A stretch of DNA of 64,000 nucleotides. Source: Cephalopachus bancanus (Eukaryota > Chordata > Mammalia > Primates > Tarsiidae). The stretch is taken from the NCBI GenBank assembly GCA_027257055.1, contig JAPVLO010000056.1, forward strand, positions 1,798,001-1,862,000. The letters are read 5' to 3'. This document shows, one piece after another, positions 53,456-63,765 of this stretch (its first letter is position 1; every line of letters begins with the position of its first letter). The translations under genes were made by a program, and so were the position numbers. The notes beneath the pieces were generated by a model. That model ran no database searches and was not told the origin of the DNA. It saw nothing but the letters and a program-made list of their open reading frames with translations.

Positions 53456-53749
53456 GAGGACCCAAAGACTGCTTTTCCACAGGAAGTATGAAGACTCCCC
53501 TCAGACGCCTTGAGGTGTGAGGCTTTGCCATTCTCAACTTGGTTTGAGGGTTGGTCCTGTTACTGGCCACATCCTCCTTTTTTCTAGATCTATAGCTAAA
53601 CTTTAGACTCGAGTATAAAACCTGGAATTTGTATGAATTCAACAAAACATTTCAAAAGATTTTTTTGAGGCAGGACTCATCACCAGGTAAATATCACAAA
53701 GAACAGGCAAATTCTTCCCAGCCTCAACTAGAGAAGACCCCCATTACAC

Positions 53750-53836
53750 ATGCTCAAAGTTTCACTGTACTTACCTTAGGGCACTTATACATGTTAGGAA
53801 CATGAAGGCCGTAGAAATTGTAGAATTCATGATGGT
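53750..53836 (+). mobile_element. L2 fragment, weak; interrupted by an Alu
   Basis: TTCACTGTACTTACCTTAGG here, and CTATATCCTCAGTGTAGCTG after the Alu (54157-54235), may be one L2 3' end. Confidence 0.35.
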
Positions 53837-53850
53837 AAGAATGATGTCCA

Positions 53851-54142
53851 TGGGCTGGGCATGGTGGCTCATGCCTGTAATCCCAATACTTTGGGAGGCG
53901 GAGGCGAGAGGATTGCCTGAGCTCAAGAGGTCGAGACCAGCCTGAGTAACATGGCAAGACCTCATCTCTACAATAAATCAAAAAATTAGCTGGGCATAGT
54001 GATGCATGCCTATAGTTCCAGCTACTTGGAAGGTTGAGGTGGAAGGATTGTCTGACCCCAGCAGGTGGAGGCTGTGGTGGCCGTGAGCATGCCACTGCAC
54101 TCCAGCCTGGGTGACAGAGTGATTCCGACTCAATAAAAAAAA
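53851..54142 (+). mobile_element. Alu, full length
   Basis: GGGCTGGGCATGGTGGCTCA, CTACAATAAATCAAAAAATT and a right arm ending GATTCCGACTC plus A-tail. Perfect 14-bp duplication AAGAATGATGTCCA at 53837 and 54143. Confidence 0.96.
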
Positions 54143-54389
54143 AAGAATGATGTCCAATGTGCTTATTACTATATCCTCAGTGTAGCTGACTTATATTTAT
54201 TGAACAAATAGAAGAATTAATGGGACTGTTTTGCCCGGGAGCTGTATGTGTGCAATATGAATTGCAAAGGAAGGAGCAGTTGGAGAAGTCAGCAGGGTAC
54301 ACACTGAGGAAACTCAGAACCTGATGGCTAGGCTTTGTTAAGTTGGTACAGAGATAAAGAGACGAGGGTAAAGTTAGTTACAAACTCCC

Positions 54390-54530
54390 AGGAGAGCAAA
54401 GGACTTGAGTTCAAGTTTTACCTCTGCCCCAACTCACATTGCATGATCTTAGGAGGTGACAAGTCCTCTCTAGGTCATATCTTCCTCACCAGAGCTGGGA
54501 TCAGGAAAGCTCGAAACATGCTTTCAAATC
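54390..54530 (+). mobile_element. MIR fragment
   Basis: AAGGACTTGAGTTCAAGTTT, TGCATGATCTTAGGAGGTGA and TCTCTAGGTCATATCTTCC. Confidence 0.6.
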
Positions 54531-54809
54531 TGATATTCATGTTCCCCTACTGGCTAATTTTTCTTGCACCAACTCTTAAGAACATTTTGAAATAGTCGAA
54601 ATTGTGTCCTGAATATTAGAATATTGGAGGCAGCTTCTGAGGATATAACACATATTGATTAATACCTACTTCAGAATGATGCAAAGACAGATGAATCAAA
54701 AGGGAAGAGAAGCCCCAAATATTACAGTTAGGTGGAAGGGGTTTTTTTGTTCTGTTTTTATTTTTAGAAACGATCAGAATTCTCAAGCTTTCTCTTGTGT
54801 GCACACATC

Positions 54810-54820
54810 ACTCTCTCTCT

Positions 54821-54877
<57 letters not shown>

Positions 54878-54881
54878 ACAG
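54810..54881. repeat. (CT)n/(CA)n compound microsatellite
   Basis: CTCTCTCTCT followed by about 24 CA units with one CT break near the end. Confidence 0.97.
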
Positions 54882-55007
54882 CTAATCCTGATACCCATCT
54901 GGATTGAAAAAAAATAAACAAACAGTGAGTTGGAAGAAGGATTTGCAATTTACTAATCTATCTACTTCCTCCTCTCCAGGTTTCTCTTTGTTCAAAACCT
55001 TGATCAA

Positions 55008-55215
55008 CTGAACACTAAGCACCACCTCATCAAAATCACCTGGAGTGGTGATTGATTACAAGTCGATTAAAATGCAGATATCTTCTGACTAATCAGCCAT
55101 TATTAAAAAATAAAAATGAATCTTGGCTTCCACACAGATCTTCTAAATCAGAGCATTTTTACTTACTCCTCACTGTCCCCCTAATGCCTACTAAGTTTTG
55201 AGATTCACTGCATAA
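55008..55215. mobile_element. Possible MER5/Charlie-like hAT relic
   Basis: ATCAAAATCACCTGGAGTGG, CTTCTAAATCAGAGCATTTT and GTTTTGAGATTCACTG loosely follow the hAT non-autonomous layout. Weak. Confidence 0.35.
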
Positions 55216-55282
55216 AAACACTTAGCATAGTTTGGAAACTGATCAAATATGCCAGTCACCTTAACTAGTAACTGGAAGCATA

Positions 55283-55700
55283 AGGGAAATGGCTATCAGA
55301 GTTGTCATCATATTACCCTTGATGTTCTGAATGTCATCAAATGTCTTCCTTTCAGTATTTCCTTTATCTTTGAGTAAAGAAAAAAGTCATTATGGGCTAG
55401 ATCAGGTGAGTAGGGAGGGTGTTCCAATAGTTACATGCACAGTGCTGCCAATGTAAGCACACAGTGGCAAGTTCACGAACTTAATTGTCAGACCTCAACA
55501 AATAACGATGACAGTTCTGAGGCCATTCCAGAAAAAGAGTTCCAAAATTGCTTTGATAGGTGGACTAGGCGCTGGTGTCAGTGCATAGCTTCCCAAGGGG
55601 AGTACTTCAAAGGTGACTGTAGTGGTATTCAGCAATGAGATACATAGCACTTTTTCTAGGATGGTTTGTGAACCTAATTATCGGACCTTGTATGAAATTG
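55283..55700. mobile_element. Rearranged mariner/Tc1-type transposon relic
   Basis: Two half-elements face away from a shared centre. On the minus strand (about 55500 down to 55283): a terminal repeat GTCTGACAATTAAGTTCGTG, then the catalytic-region text HPPYSPDLA and FFLYSKIKE, then a frameshift. On the plus strand (55502-55638): the transposase C-terminus AIPEKEFQNCFDRW ... CIASQGEYF, then a 3' terminal repeat GTTTGTGAACCTAATTATCG to about 55697. The piece before the catalytic block is deleted. Non-functional. Confidence 0.75.
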
Positions 55701-55739
55701 CCAATATTCTACCTTTTGACTTTCATAGATCCAATTTAA

Positions 55740-55915
55740 TCCATTGGCTTATTCGGTTTAAACCTCACTCTACCTTCTAAGTAGACATAGCTGCTCCTAT
55801 TTTACAGCAAAGAACACAAGGCTTCCAGGGGTTAAACAGCTTGTTGAAGAAGATAACTTCTATAAAAGGCACATGTGGATTCGAGTGCAGGTCTTCCTGA
55901 CAACAGTCCTCAGTT
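55740..55915 (-). mobile_element. MIR SINE
   Basis: CTGCTCCTATTTTACAGCAA, AGGGGTTAAACAGCTTGTTG and TGGATTCGAGTGCAGGTCTT. Confidence 0.75.
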
Positions 55916-55919
55916 CTCT

Positions 55920-56599
55920 GTACCTGAACAATCCACAATGCTGCTCAGGACAACTTAAAACCTACACAGATGTTCACCATTTCAGCCACAGTGTACTAGG
56001 TTGGGCACCACTTCTGCCTCAAAACGGAGCTGTGAGTTGGTCCCTCAAGGCTCAGGCTGTGCACACAAGATTTCAGAAAGCTTTGTTTCATGTCAAAAAC
56101 AAAACTGATGTTTTTCCTGGAATGGCTTTTGGAAGGGAGCATGATTGCTGATTAAATATGAAGTGGTTTGAAACCTAAGTGTCTCTTTGAATAACGTAAT
56201 GTTTACTCCCAACCAGGAAGGCATGCCAAGGGACTGTCTCACAGGAGTTATTTATGTGTCCAGGTCTCCAACATCCTCTTTGGAAGCTGCTGAGTGGTCC
56301 TCTTTGGGTTTGACACCCCTCAAGGGATCCTTGTCCTGAGGTGGCCTGAGGGCTGGAAGGGAATGTCACTGTCCTCAGTGCCATCAGCTCTGCTGATGAG
56401 CCCTGAGCTGGGCACACTGCTCCTGTTCAGAGAAGGAGGCTGAGATTTGCAGACACACATTCCTCTGCTGCCTCAGCTTGGAGAGGAGGATCCTAGACTT
56501 TGAGGTTGTGGAAGGAGTCCTGGAGAAGGTGGAAGGAAGGAGAGCAGTATTGGCTAGGAGGGCCTCCTGTGTGATCTCTCTCATCTTATTTCTCACAGA
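55920..56599. other. No recognised feature
   Basis: About 680 bases. Frames of 70-92 codons on both strands show no domain. Confidence 0.5.
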
Positions 56600-56720
56600 C
56601 CCAAAGTATAGTCATCCTTTTTTGTGTTTTGTAAATGAGAAAAACAAGACCAGAAAAGTTAATACTATTCCCAAGTCCACAGAAGATTTGAACCCAGTCT
56701 TGTCTGATTTCAAAGCCTCT
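56600..56720 (-). mobile_element. MIR fragment
   Basis: TTTTGTAAATGAGAAAAACA, AGACCAGAAAAGTTAATACT and AAGATTTGAACCCAGTCTTG. Confidence 0.7.
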
Positions 56721-56734
56721 CTTCATTTCAGGAA

Positions 56735-56950
56735 TGACTTATTTTATGACAAGCACGGTGCTAGGTGCCTTCCTCTCCGTTATCTTTTTTTATTCTTTCT
56801 ACTGTTCCCATGGGAAAGGTATTATTTTGCCCATTTCACAGGTAAGAAAAGCTGAGGTCCAGGGTAGCAGAGTATTTGCCCAAGATCACACAGGTGATAA
56901 AATAACAGAATCATGTTAGAGCCCATATGGGTTTGCATCTTCCACTCCCT
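56735..56950 (-). mobile_element. MIR SINE, near full length
   Basis: GACAAGCACGGTGCTAGGTG, GCCCATTTCACAGGTAAGAA, AGTATTTGCCCAAGATCACA and GTTAGAGCCCATATGGGT. It sits head-to-tail with the preceding MIR. Confidence 0.8.
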
Positions 56951-57084
56951 CGTGCTGCCTCTTTGATGATGAGTGCCAAAGTCGGGGTCTCTTCCTAACC
57001 CTACTGCTTGACCTCAGTTTCCCTTTCTGTATCATGAAAAGGCCTCAAGTGTCTCTCAGGTTTATAAATTTGATACAACACAGG

Positions 57085-57691
57085 TCCCATCAGAACAATC
57101 TCTCCACAATGGGGAGACAACCTGGCTCCTAGTTGGATTATAAAATATTATTTAAGTCACTGGCCCTTGAGTCGTTTTTGTAGAGTGAACATATCTCAAA
57201 AGACATGAAAAGAGTTAACGTCATTCCCTAAGGAGATACTGGGAGGGGGACTGGCAAGAAGCTTCACTAAATCCTTGGAAAGTCCCTGAAACAGCTCATG
57301 TGGCCACCTCACTCAAGCAGAGCAAGAAAAGTCAGGGCAATTTGGGGTCAGCGTGAAGTATTCTGGGCTTGCTTAGGAGTGGGGTGATAATTCCTGCCCA
57401 CCTACCTACAGAAATTGCAATTCCAGGTCATCACTCCCAAGTTTGTCATCCTTTTTAGGTCTCCATGTCAGGAAGAGTAAGGGCTTCATGAATCCCCTGC
57501 AAACATTCAGCCCTGGGGCCATGAGTTACAGTAGGGGCAATGATAGCCTATCCCCTAGAAAGAAAAGGAATTAATTGGTCGCTGTTCTACTATATGCCAG
57601 GTGTCACGTATTCAGTAACAGAAGTAACTGATAGTTCAGGTGTTTTTTTTTTTAACATAATAATAAGAAAAAATGACAATGAAAGGAGAAT
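57085..57691. other. No recognised feature
   Basis: About 600 bases. CTACTATATGCCAGGTGTCA near 57588 may be the edge of a MIR that resumes after the Alu at 58000. Confidence 0.45.
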
Positions 57692-57984
57692 AGGCAGGAC
57701 ATGAGGGCTCAGCCTGACATCCCAGAACTTTGGGAGGCTGAGGTGAGAGGATTGCCTGAGCCCGGGGGTTTGAGACCAACCTGGGCAACTTGATGAGACC
57801 TCGTCTCTACAATAAATCAAAAATTAGCCAGGCGTGGTGGCATACATCTATATTTCCAACTAATTGGAAGACTGAGGCAGAAGGATTGCCTAAGCCCAGC
57901 AGATTGAGGCTGTGTTGACTGTGAGTGTGCCACTGCCCTCCAACCTGGGCAACAGAGTGAGACTCCAACTCAAAAAAAAAAAAA
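57692..57984 (+). mobile_element. Alu, full length, lineage type
   Basis: GAGGGCTCAGCCTGACATCC, CTACAATAAATCAAAAATTA, CTCCAACTC and an A-tail passing into GAA repeats. Target duplication unclear. Confidence 0.93.
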
Positions 57985-57999
57985 AGAAGAAGAAGGGCA

Positions 58000-58220
58000 A
58001 TAAGAATAGTAATAACAGTAACCAACACGTATGGCACACTTTTCCCTGTGCAGACTTTCTGCTGCACTAATGTGTTGATCCTTATAACAACTGTATAAAA
58101 GATGTATTATTACCGTGCGCATCTCACCGATACTACCCCAAAATCTCAGAGAGGTTGAGTAACTTATCCCAACAGCAGGTAGCTGGCAGATTGAGAATAT
58201 GAACCCGGGTCTCTTTGACC
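58000..58220 (-). mobile_element. MIR SINE
   Basis: GTGTTGATCCTTATAACAAC, AATCTCAGAGAGGTTGAGTA and ATGAACCCGGGTCTCTTTGA. Confidence 0.7.
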
Positions 58221-58254
58221 TGAAACTTTGGAGGAATTGGATGAGTCTTCCTGG

Positions 58255-58345
58255 AGGAACTGGGTGCATTCATGTCACCTTGGTCAAGGCATGGAACCTC
58301 TCGGAGCCTCAGTTACCTTATCTGAAAAATGGAGTTGGGTGTAGA
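58255..58345 (+). mobile_element. MIR fragment
   Basis: CATGTCACCTTGGTCAAGGC, CTCGGAGCCTCAGTTACCTT and ATCTGAAAAATGGAGTTGGG. Confidence 0.7.
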
Positions 58346-58349
58346 ACAA

Positions 58350-58470
58350 GGAAGATGCTAGATCCATTCACGCATTCAGCGGGTCATTCCATAACCACTT
58401 GGGGTTCCTTTGGTGTATCAGCACTGAACTGGGTTCTGGGGTTCAGGAGATGACTGAGACTCTCCACTGA
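58350..58470 (-). mobile_element. L2-like 3' end, weak
   Basis: CACGCATTCAGCGGGTCATT, CACTGAACTGGGTTCTGGGG loosely follow reverse L2 3' text. Confidence 0.4.
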
Positions 58471-58484
58471 CAGGAACAACAGGC

Positions 58485-59304
58485 ACAGATGCACTTAATC
58501 AGAACGCAGCAGCTGAGTGCTATTAAGGCATGCGTGCACTCCCAGAAGCACTGGATACATGTTCGCAGTGATGACGGACTTTACGTAAATTATTATTGAT
58601 ATTCACTGAAACATTAAAGGCACATTCCCTCCTGAGTCTCACTTCCTGGGATTCTCCCCCTAGCTCCCGCTTGTCTCAGATGGGTGCCTGGGTCAACAGA
58701 ACTTGTATGCACAGTAGATTTCAGAACTTGCGACACGTTGGACTTTTTTTCTTTAATTCTCCAGGAGCTTATGGCAGGGAAAATCCCAAAGGTGACTCAG
58801 AGAATTTCAGAAAAAGTGCTCAAAGCTGAGCCCTCTGAGGGCTACGCTCCACAGCCTCTACACTCCACAGCCTTACCTATCCCCTCAGAAGAACAGGCTG
58901 GAGCTGAATGGCACTGACCTCCTCTTTTCCTGGGGCAGCTAAGGGAGAGGCTGTCCGGCACAGCAGGAGAGAGTACCCAACTTGGAGTCTCAACTCCCAG
59001 GTTCCATCACCACTCTGAAGCCTGAAGGGGCAAGAGGAGGGAGCAGTAGAGGGAAGACTGTGATGGCAGCTGTAGCGGGAAGACTAAGCAAGAAGGGAGC
59101 AGGAGGTCAATGCTCTGGCCGCTTCCCTCCTGCCCTCCCATAGCTTACTGGGCTCCCATAGCTTACTGAAGCCAACTGGAAACACGAATGTGAGTGTGCC
59201 CAGGGACACACTCCATATGGATCAAGGTCTTGGGGCACAGAGCCAGGTGGAAAAGGAAGGATGATGGACTGCGGGGTAAATCCGAAGACATCTTTGTTCA
59301 GGGG
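58485..59304. other. No recognised feature
   Basis: About 820 bases. Two plus-strand frames of 77 codons (58596-58917) lack domains. Confidence 0.5.
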
Positions 59305-59700
59305 ATTGCTATTTATGTTGAGAAGGGTGGAGAGCCATTGCAGTGACACTATCAAATCTCCACTTTAGAAAGATGGTTCTCGGCTGGGTGTGGTGGCTCA
59401 TGTCTGTAATCTCAGCACTTGTGGGAGGCCAAGGCAGGGGGATTGCTTGAGTTCAGGAGTTCAAGGCCAGCCGCCCTGGGCAACATAGTAAGACCTCATC
59501 TCTACAAAAAATCAAAAAAACAAACATGCAAACATACACAGAACAACTAACAGCTCTGATCACAGTGAGAGTGGAGGCAAGGGGACCAGGAAGAGGCTGG
59601 CACAGGTGTCCGGGTGAAGGGGGGGGTGGTCCTGCCCATGGCAGGGGAATTTAGGCTGAAGAGACTTAGATGGGTTGTTGGATGAGGCCTTACCAAGCCT
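59305..59700 (-). mobile_element. L2 LINE antisense, interrupted by a monomeric Alu
   Basis: TGAGAAGGGTGGAGAGCCAT before the Alu and GGACCAGGAAGAGGCTGGCA after it fit neighbouring parts of a reverse L2. Confidence 0.45.
59379..59530 (+). mobile_element. Monomeric Alu (free left arm type)
   Basis: CGGCTGGGTGTGGTGGCTCA to CTCTACAAAAAATCAAAAAA and an ACA-rich tail, with no right arm. This is the layout of early free left Alu monomers (FLAM). Confidence 0.75.
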
Positions 59701-59755
59701 CATGAAATTGCACACCTTTTCTCTTTCCTCTTCTCCACCTCCACTGGAACACATC

Positions 59756-59760
<5 letters not shown>

Positions 59761-59801
<41 letters not shown>

Positions 59802-59828
59802 CACACACACACACACACACACACACAC
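59761..59828. repeat. (CA)n microsatellite with CATG break
   Basis: Two CA blocks separated by CATGCA, followed by CACCAC repeats to about 59846. Confidence 0.97.
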
Positions 59829-59944
59829 CAGCACCACCACCACCATCCACAGTAACAATCCTATGCCATTAGGTTTGCCCTGGGGTTGTCACAGGCCACA
59901 TCTTTCTGCCTTCTGATTCTGATTTGACTCACACTTGAGCATCC

Positions 59945-60140
59945 TTGTGGTGGCCGACACTGTGCCAAGTGTCTCTCTGTTATCTCACTCTCTGCAGATC
60001 TATGGTCTGGGTATTATGTTCTCATCTCATCTCACAGATGCGTGACATGAAGATCAGGTGGCTTGTCTAAGGCTCTCACAAGTAAGTGACATAGTCATGT
60101 CTGACCCTGAGTGCATCCTATTCCCACTGCACATTGAGGA
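59945..60140 (-). mobile_element. MIR SINE
   Basis: GGCCGACACTGTGCCAAGTG, CATCTCACAGATGCGTGACA and GCTTGTCTAAGGCTCTCACA. Confidence 0.7.
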
Positions 60141-60394
60141 AACCACCTTGGCTTTCTCTTTTTTCTCTTACCTTCCCCTCTGAGTCTTAGACTTTGACCC
60201 CAGAGAGGCTTCCTTGGCAAGTGCCATCCTCCTCTGTGGGGCCTCAACAGCCAGAGTTGGTGTAAAGTCCGCTGCTCACTGCAGCAGGAAACCAGGTCCA
60301 TTGCTGGGCCCTCACAGGCCTGCCCTCCCCACAGCAGAAGTTCCGTTCCTCCAGTCCTCCTGCAAGAAAGTGCATTACCTGCTAGGGCATGGAG

Positions 60395-60590
60395 GGCATT
60401 TACTTTATGCCAGGCACAAAAAAATGCTTTCCATTTAATAGTCACAAACACCCAAGTGGTAAATATGATTAGTATTCCCATTTTACAGATGAGAAAACTG
60501 AAGCAAAGCATTTAAATATATCACCTAAGGATGCAAAGACAGTGGGTGGTGGGGCTGGATCAGAACTCAGGCAGGGTATCTCCAGCGTCT
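60395..60590 (-). mobile_element. MIR SINE
   Basis: TTTATGCCAGGCACAAAAAA, TCCCATTTTACAGATGAGAA and GGATCAGAACTCAGGCAGGG. Confidence 0.8.
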
Positions 60591-60659
60591 GTTGGTTTAA
60601 CCTCCTCAGATGCCTTTTGTCTGAACTGGAAAGCCCCAAAGCACATCCCGTACCACCCC

Positions 60660-60770
60660 TCATTTTGAAAACAAAGAAAATGAGGCCCAGGGAGAAGAGG
60701 TGACTTGCCCTTATTGGTGACAGAGCATGGACCAAACCCCTGACTCCCAAGCCAAGGCACATCCCACCTC
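60660..60770 (-). mobile_element. MIR fragment
   Basis: AATGAGGCCCAGGGAGAAGA, GGTGACTTGCCCTTATTGGT and AACCCCTGACTCCCAAGCC. Confidence 0.7.
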
Positions 60771-60774
60771 CCGA

Positions 60775-61234
60775 CACTGCACTTCCTCAAGTTTCTCTCC
60801 CCAAACTCCCTGGCTGCAAACAAACTGAGTTTCTAGCTAACAGCTCAGTTATGCTGGGGTGAGCACTCTCCTCCAGGAAGCCAGTTTATGGGACACTAAA
60901 GTTTCTTACTAATGATCTATGTTCCTCAGTCCTAACTGGAGTTTGGCCACGTACACCAAGCAACTCCTTGCAAGAGTGGAAATCTTCTGGCTGGGGAATA
61001 ACCAAAGACAAATATTTCCAAAGGCAGGAAAACCCCTAGGGTCCCATTCCTCAGCTCCTCCTCAGCCCACAGAAGGTTGTTCAGAAACCAATGGAACACA
61101 CTTTCTTTTATTTCGGAGACCTTCAGGGATGACACCTGACTAGCCTGTGGTTACTTACCTTCACCTCCTAATTACCCTCTGCCCATATTTATTCCACAGA
61201 TGAAAAACTTTAGGATGGGAAATGTCTTTATCTA
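60775..61234. other. No recognised feature
   Basis: About 460 bases of plain sequence between two reverse MIRs. Confidence 0.5.
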
Positions 61235-61380
61235 AACCCCTCTTTGAACCAATGGGGAAACTGAGGCCGACAAGGAGACTGGGGCATGCTCCAAGTCACA
61301 CAGTAGGGAAAGCAATGGCCAGAGACAGGCTGGAACCCAGATCTGTCCACTCAGAATTCCAGTTCTTTCCACTATACCTT
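61235..61380 (-). mobile_element. MIR SINE
   Basis: AATGGGGAAACTGAGGCCGA, CCAAGTCACACAGTAGGGAA and CTGGAACCCAGATCTGTCCA. Confidence 0.8.
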
Positions 61381-61384
61381 GCAG

Positions 61385-61734
61385 GGTATCCCCAGCACTT
61401 TTTTATCCAAAGTAAAGAGTATTAAGTGTTTTATTCTTAATATCTTGAAGAGTTGTAGCTGTCCTTTGTAGGAATACAAAAAAAAAAATAGGGAATAACT
61501 TGTATCCTTCTTAATCTTGTCTCCATACTTAATCTGTTGAACTCAGGATGACAGGGCCAATGACCAAGTCTGTCCCCTTCCTTTCCCCTGGGAGCTTAAA
61601 GGAAGTAAACTTAGGATGTATCAAGTTCAGTGAACTAAAGTTTGTGACACAGTGTTTTCTTGTGACATTTTATAATAGCCCTGTGAAGTAAGAACATGTC
61701 TATGGCAAGAAAGACAAAATGGCCTCCCGGGTTG
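61385..61734. other. Mostly unrecognised
   Basis: About 350 bases. TTATAATAGCCCTGTGAAGT near 61668 may be a short MIR scrap. Confidence 0.45.
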
Positions 61735-61955
61735 CCATTAGACATTGGAGTGAGGTCAACCTCAGGCTGAATTTCAGTCCCCACACCTACATGTTGGGTG
61801 AGCTCCAAGTTATTTATCTTCTCTAGGCCGTTACTTTCCTCATTTGTAAAATGGGCTTATCACACTCACCTTATAGGGATATTGGAAAGATTGAATGAGG
61901 TGCAGCGTCCAGCATTTTCCAGCACTCGGTAAATGTTAGTGGTCGTTATCTTTGT
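61735..61955 (+). mobile_element. MIR SINE, near full length
   Basis: TGGGTGAGCTCCAAGTTATT, TTTCCTCATTTGTAAAATGG, TAGGGATATTGGAAAGATTG and CAGCACTCGGTAAATGTTAG. Confidence 0.82.
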
Positions 61956-62189
61956 ACCGTCCTCTGCCAGGGACCACATTACAAAAAGGTAGTTAACCCC
62001 TGGGGTTTGTTATCTCAGTATAGACAGAAACTATAAATTAGCATCAGAAGGGTTTTGATAGATTCCAGATGACAAACCTATGGTGAAAGCTAGATATGTT
62101 CAGGATTGGCACGTCACTTAGGTTAATCTAATCAGAGTGAATCCGGATCTTACGTGGGAACGACAGGGGAGATGCACTATTTTTTTCCT

Positions 62190-62740
62190 TCTGGTTGTGA
62201 ATCTGGAGAATGCAGGCCTCAAGCTGCTGGTCCCATCTTGCCACCACATGAAAACAGAGACTGACGCCAACCTGGAAGGAAGGAGAAGAGGAAGAAAGAA
62301 GGGGTGCTGATGACATCGTGTTTGCCCCCCACATCTAGTAAGTCCCACCCCAGGACGTTGAAACCATATAAACCAGGCCAGGAGTGAAGGCTCACACCTG
62401 TAATCCCAGCATTTTGGGAGGCCAAGGTGGGAGGATTGCTTGAGCCTAGGAGTTAAAGACCAGCCAGGCAACATAGCAAGACCTCATCTCTGCAGAAAAG
62501 AAAAAAAAAATTAGCCGGGCATGCACCTGTAGCCCCAACTGTCAAAGGGGTGGAGGGGAGTGGAGCTGAGGTGGAAGGATCGCCCGAGTCCAGGAGGTTG
62601 AGGCTATGGTAAACCACGATCTATGCCACTGAACTCCAGTCTGTCTGGGCAATAGAGTGAGACTCTGACTCAAAAAAATTAATTATAATAACAATAAAGA
62701 AAATGAAACGTATGAACCAATACATTCTTTTGGGGAGTGG
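62190..62740 (+). mobile_element. LTR fragment, MaLR-type, split by an Alu
   Basis: GTCCCATCTTGCCACCACAT, GGTGCTGATGACATCGTGTT and, beyond the Alu, TATGAACCAATACATTCTTT follow the 3' part of a MaLR-type LTR. The AATAAA equivalent is decayed to AATACA. Confidence 0.5.
62375..62703 (+). mobile_element. Alu, full length, older type
   Basis: GGCCAGGAGTGAAGGCTCAC, GAGCCTAGGAGTTAAAGACC, then a right arm and an AT-rich tail. Flanks TGAAACCATATAAACC (62359) and TGAAACGTATGAACC (62704) are a target duplication. Confidence 0.92.
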
Positions 62741-62959
62741 GGGCAGGGATTGTCTATTACTTGCTAGTGAAAGAGTCCCACTTGCCTCAAGGGTTGTTAG
62801 AAGAGCCAAAAACACCACTAGGTGAGGAGGAAAGTTGACTGATGCAACTGCAGTGAGATGCCCAGGCCCCTTCAGCGGGGTTGTGAAAGTGTTCTAGTTC
62901 TTCAACAAAATAGTGGTGTATAGGTGTTGCTTGTGCCATTCTTTATGCCTTGGTTGCAT

Positions 62960-63190
62960 AAAATATCTCACAACATATACCTTTTTAATTCTACCCAAAG
63001 AAGTATAGCTTGGAACTACTTTTCTAAAGACAATTTGGCAATACCTAACCATTTAAAATGCACAAATCTTTTAGCACTTAAAGATTCCTTCTTATTCTAA
63101 AAGAGTATAAAATGCTCACACAGATTTATGTTCCATACTGTTTACAATTTCCAAAATTTGGAAGGAAATTTGAGTTTTGTCAATAAGAAA
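62960..63190 (+). mobile_element. Old L1 3' fragment
   Basis: GACAATTTGGCAATACCTAA, AGCACTTAAAGATTCCTTCT and TTTACAATTTCCAAAATTTG follow the same old L1 text as 14850. Confidence 0.55.
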
Positions 63191-63201
63191 TGAAGAAACT
63201 G

Positions 63202-63394
63202 CCAGGCTCCGTGGCTCAGCCTGTCATCCCAGCACTTTGGGAAGCGAGGTGAGTGGATTGTCTGAGCCTGCAGATTCGAGACCAGGCCAGGCATCTTAGT
63301 GAGCCCTCCTCTCTACGATAAATTTTAAAAAGTAGCCGGACGTGGCAGCACGTGCCTGTAATTCCGGCTACTTGGAAGGCTGAAGTGGAAGGAA
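63202..63394 (+). mobile_element. Tailless Alu: lacks the 3' third, with target duplication
   Basis: Starts at the Alu 5' end (CAGGCTCCGTGGCTCAGCCT), passes the CTACGATAAATTTTAAAAAG junction and stops in the right arm at GAAGTGGAAGG. No A-tail. A 9-bp repeat AAGAAACTG flanks it at 63193 and 63395. Confidence 0.8.
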
Positions 63395-63429
63395 AAGAAA
63401 CTGACGGTAAATCCTTTCAAAGGACTATT

Positions 63430-63723
63430 TTTTTTTTTTTTTTGAGTTGGAGTCTCACTCGGTCACCCAGGCTGGAATGCACTGGCACACTCACAGCCAC
63501 CCCAGCGTCAACCTACTGGGCTCCGTCAATCCTTCCACCTCAGCCTTCCAAGTAGCCGGAACTACAGGTGCATGCTACCACACCCGGCTAAATTTTTTTT
63601 TAATTGTAAAATGAGGTCTCACTAAGTTGCCCGGGATGCTCTCGAACCCGCAGACTCAGGCAATCCTCTTGCCTTGGCTTGCCAAAGTGCTGGGACTACA
63701 GACTGAGCCACCGAGCTCGGCCT
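63430..63723 (-). mobile_element. Alu, full length, lineage type
   Basis: 18-T tail, GAGTTGGAGTCTCACTCGGT, to GCCACCGAGCTCGGCC. Flanks AAAGGACTATT and AAACGGACTATT are a target duplication. Confidence 0.95.
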
Positions 63724-63765
63724 AAACGGACTATTACGAATATCATGTCATTAAAAGGAATATGA

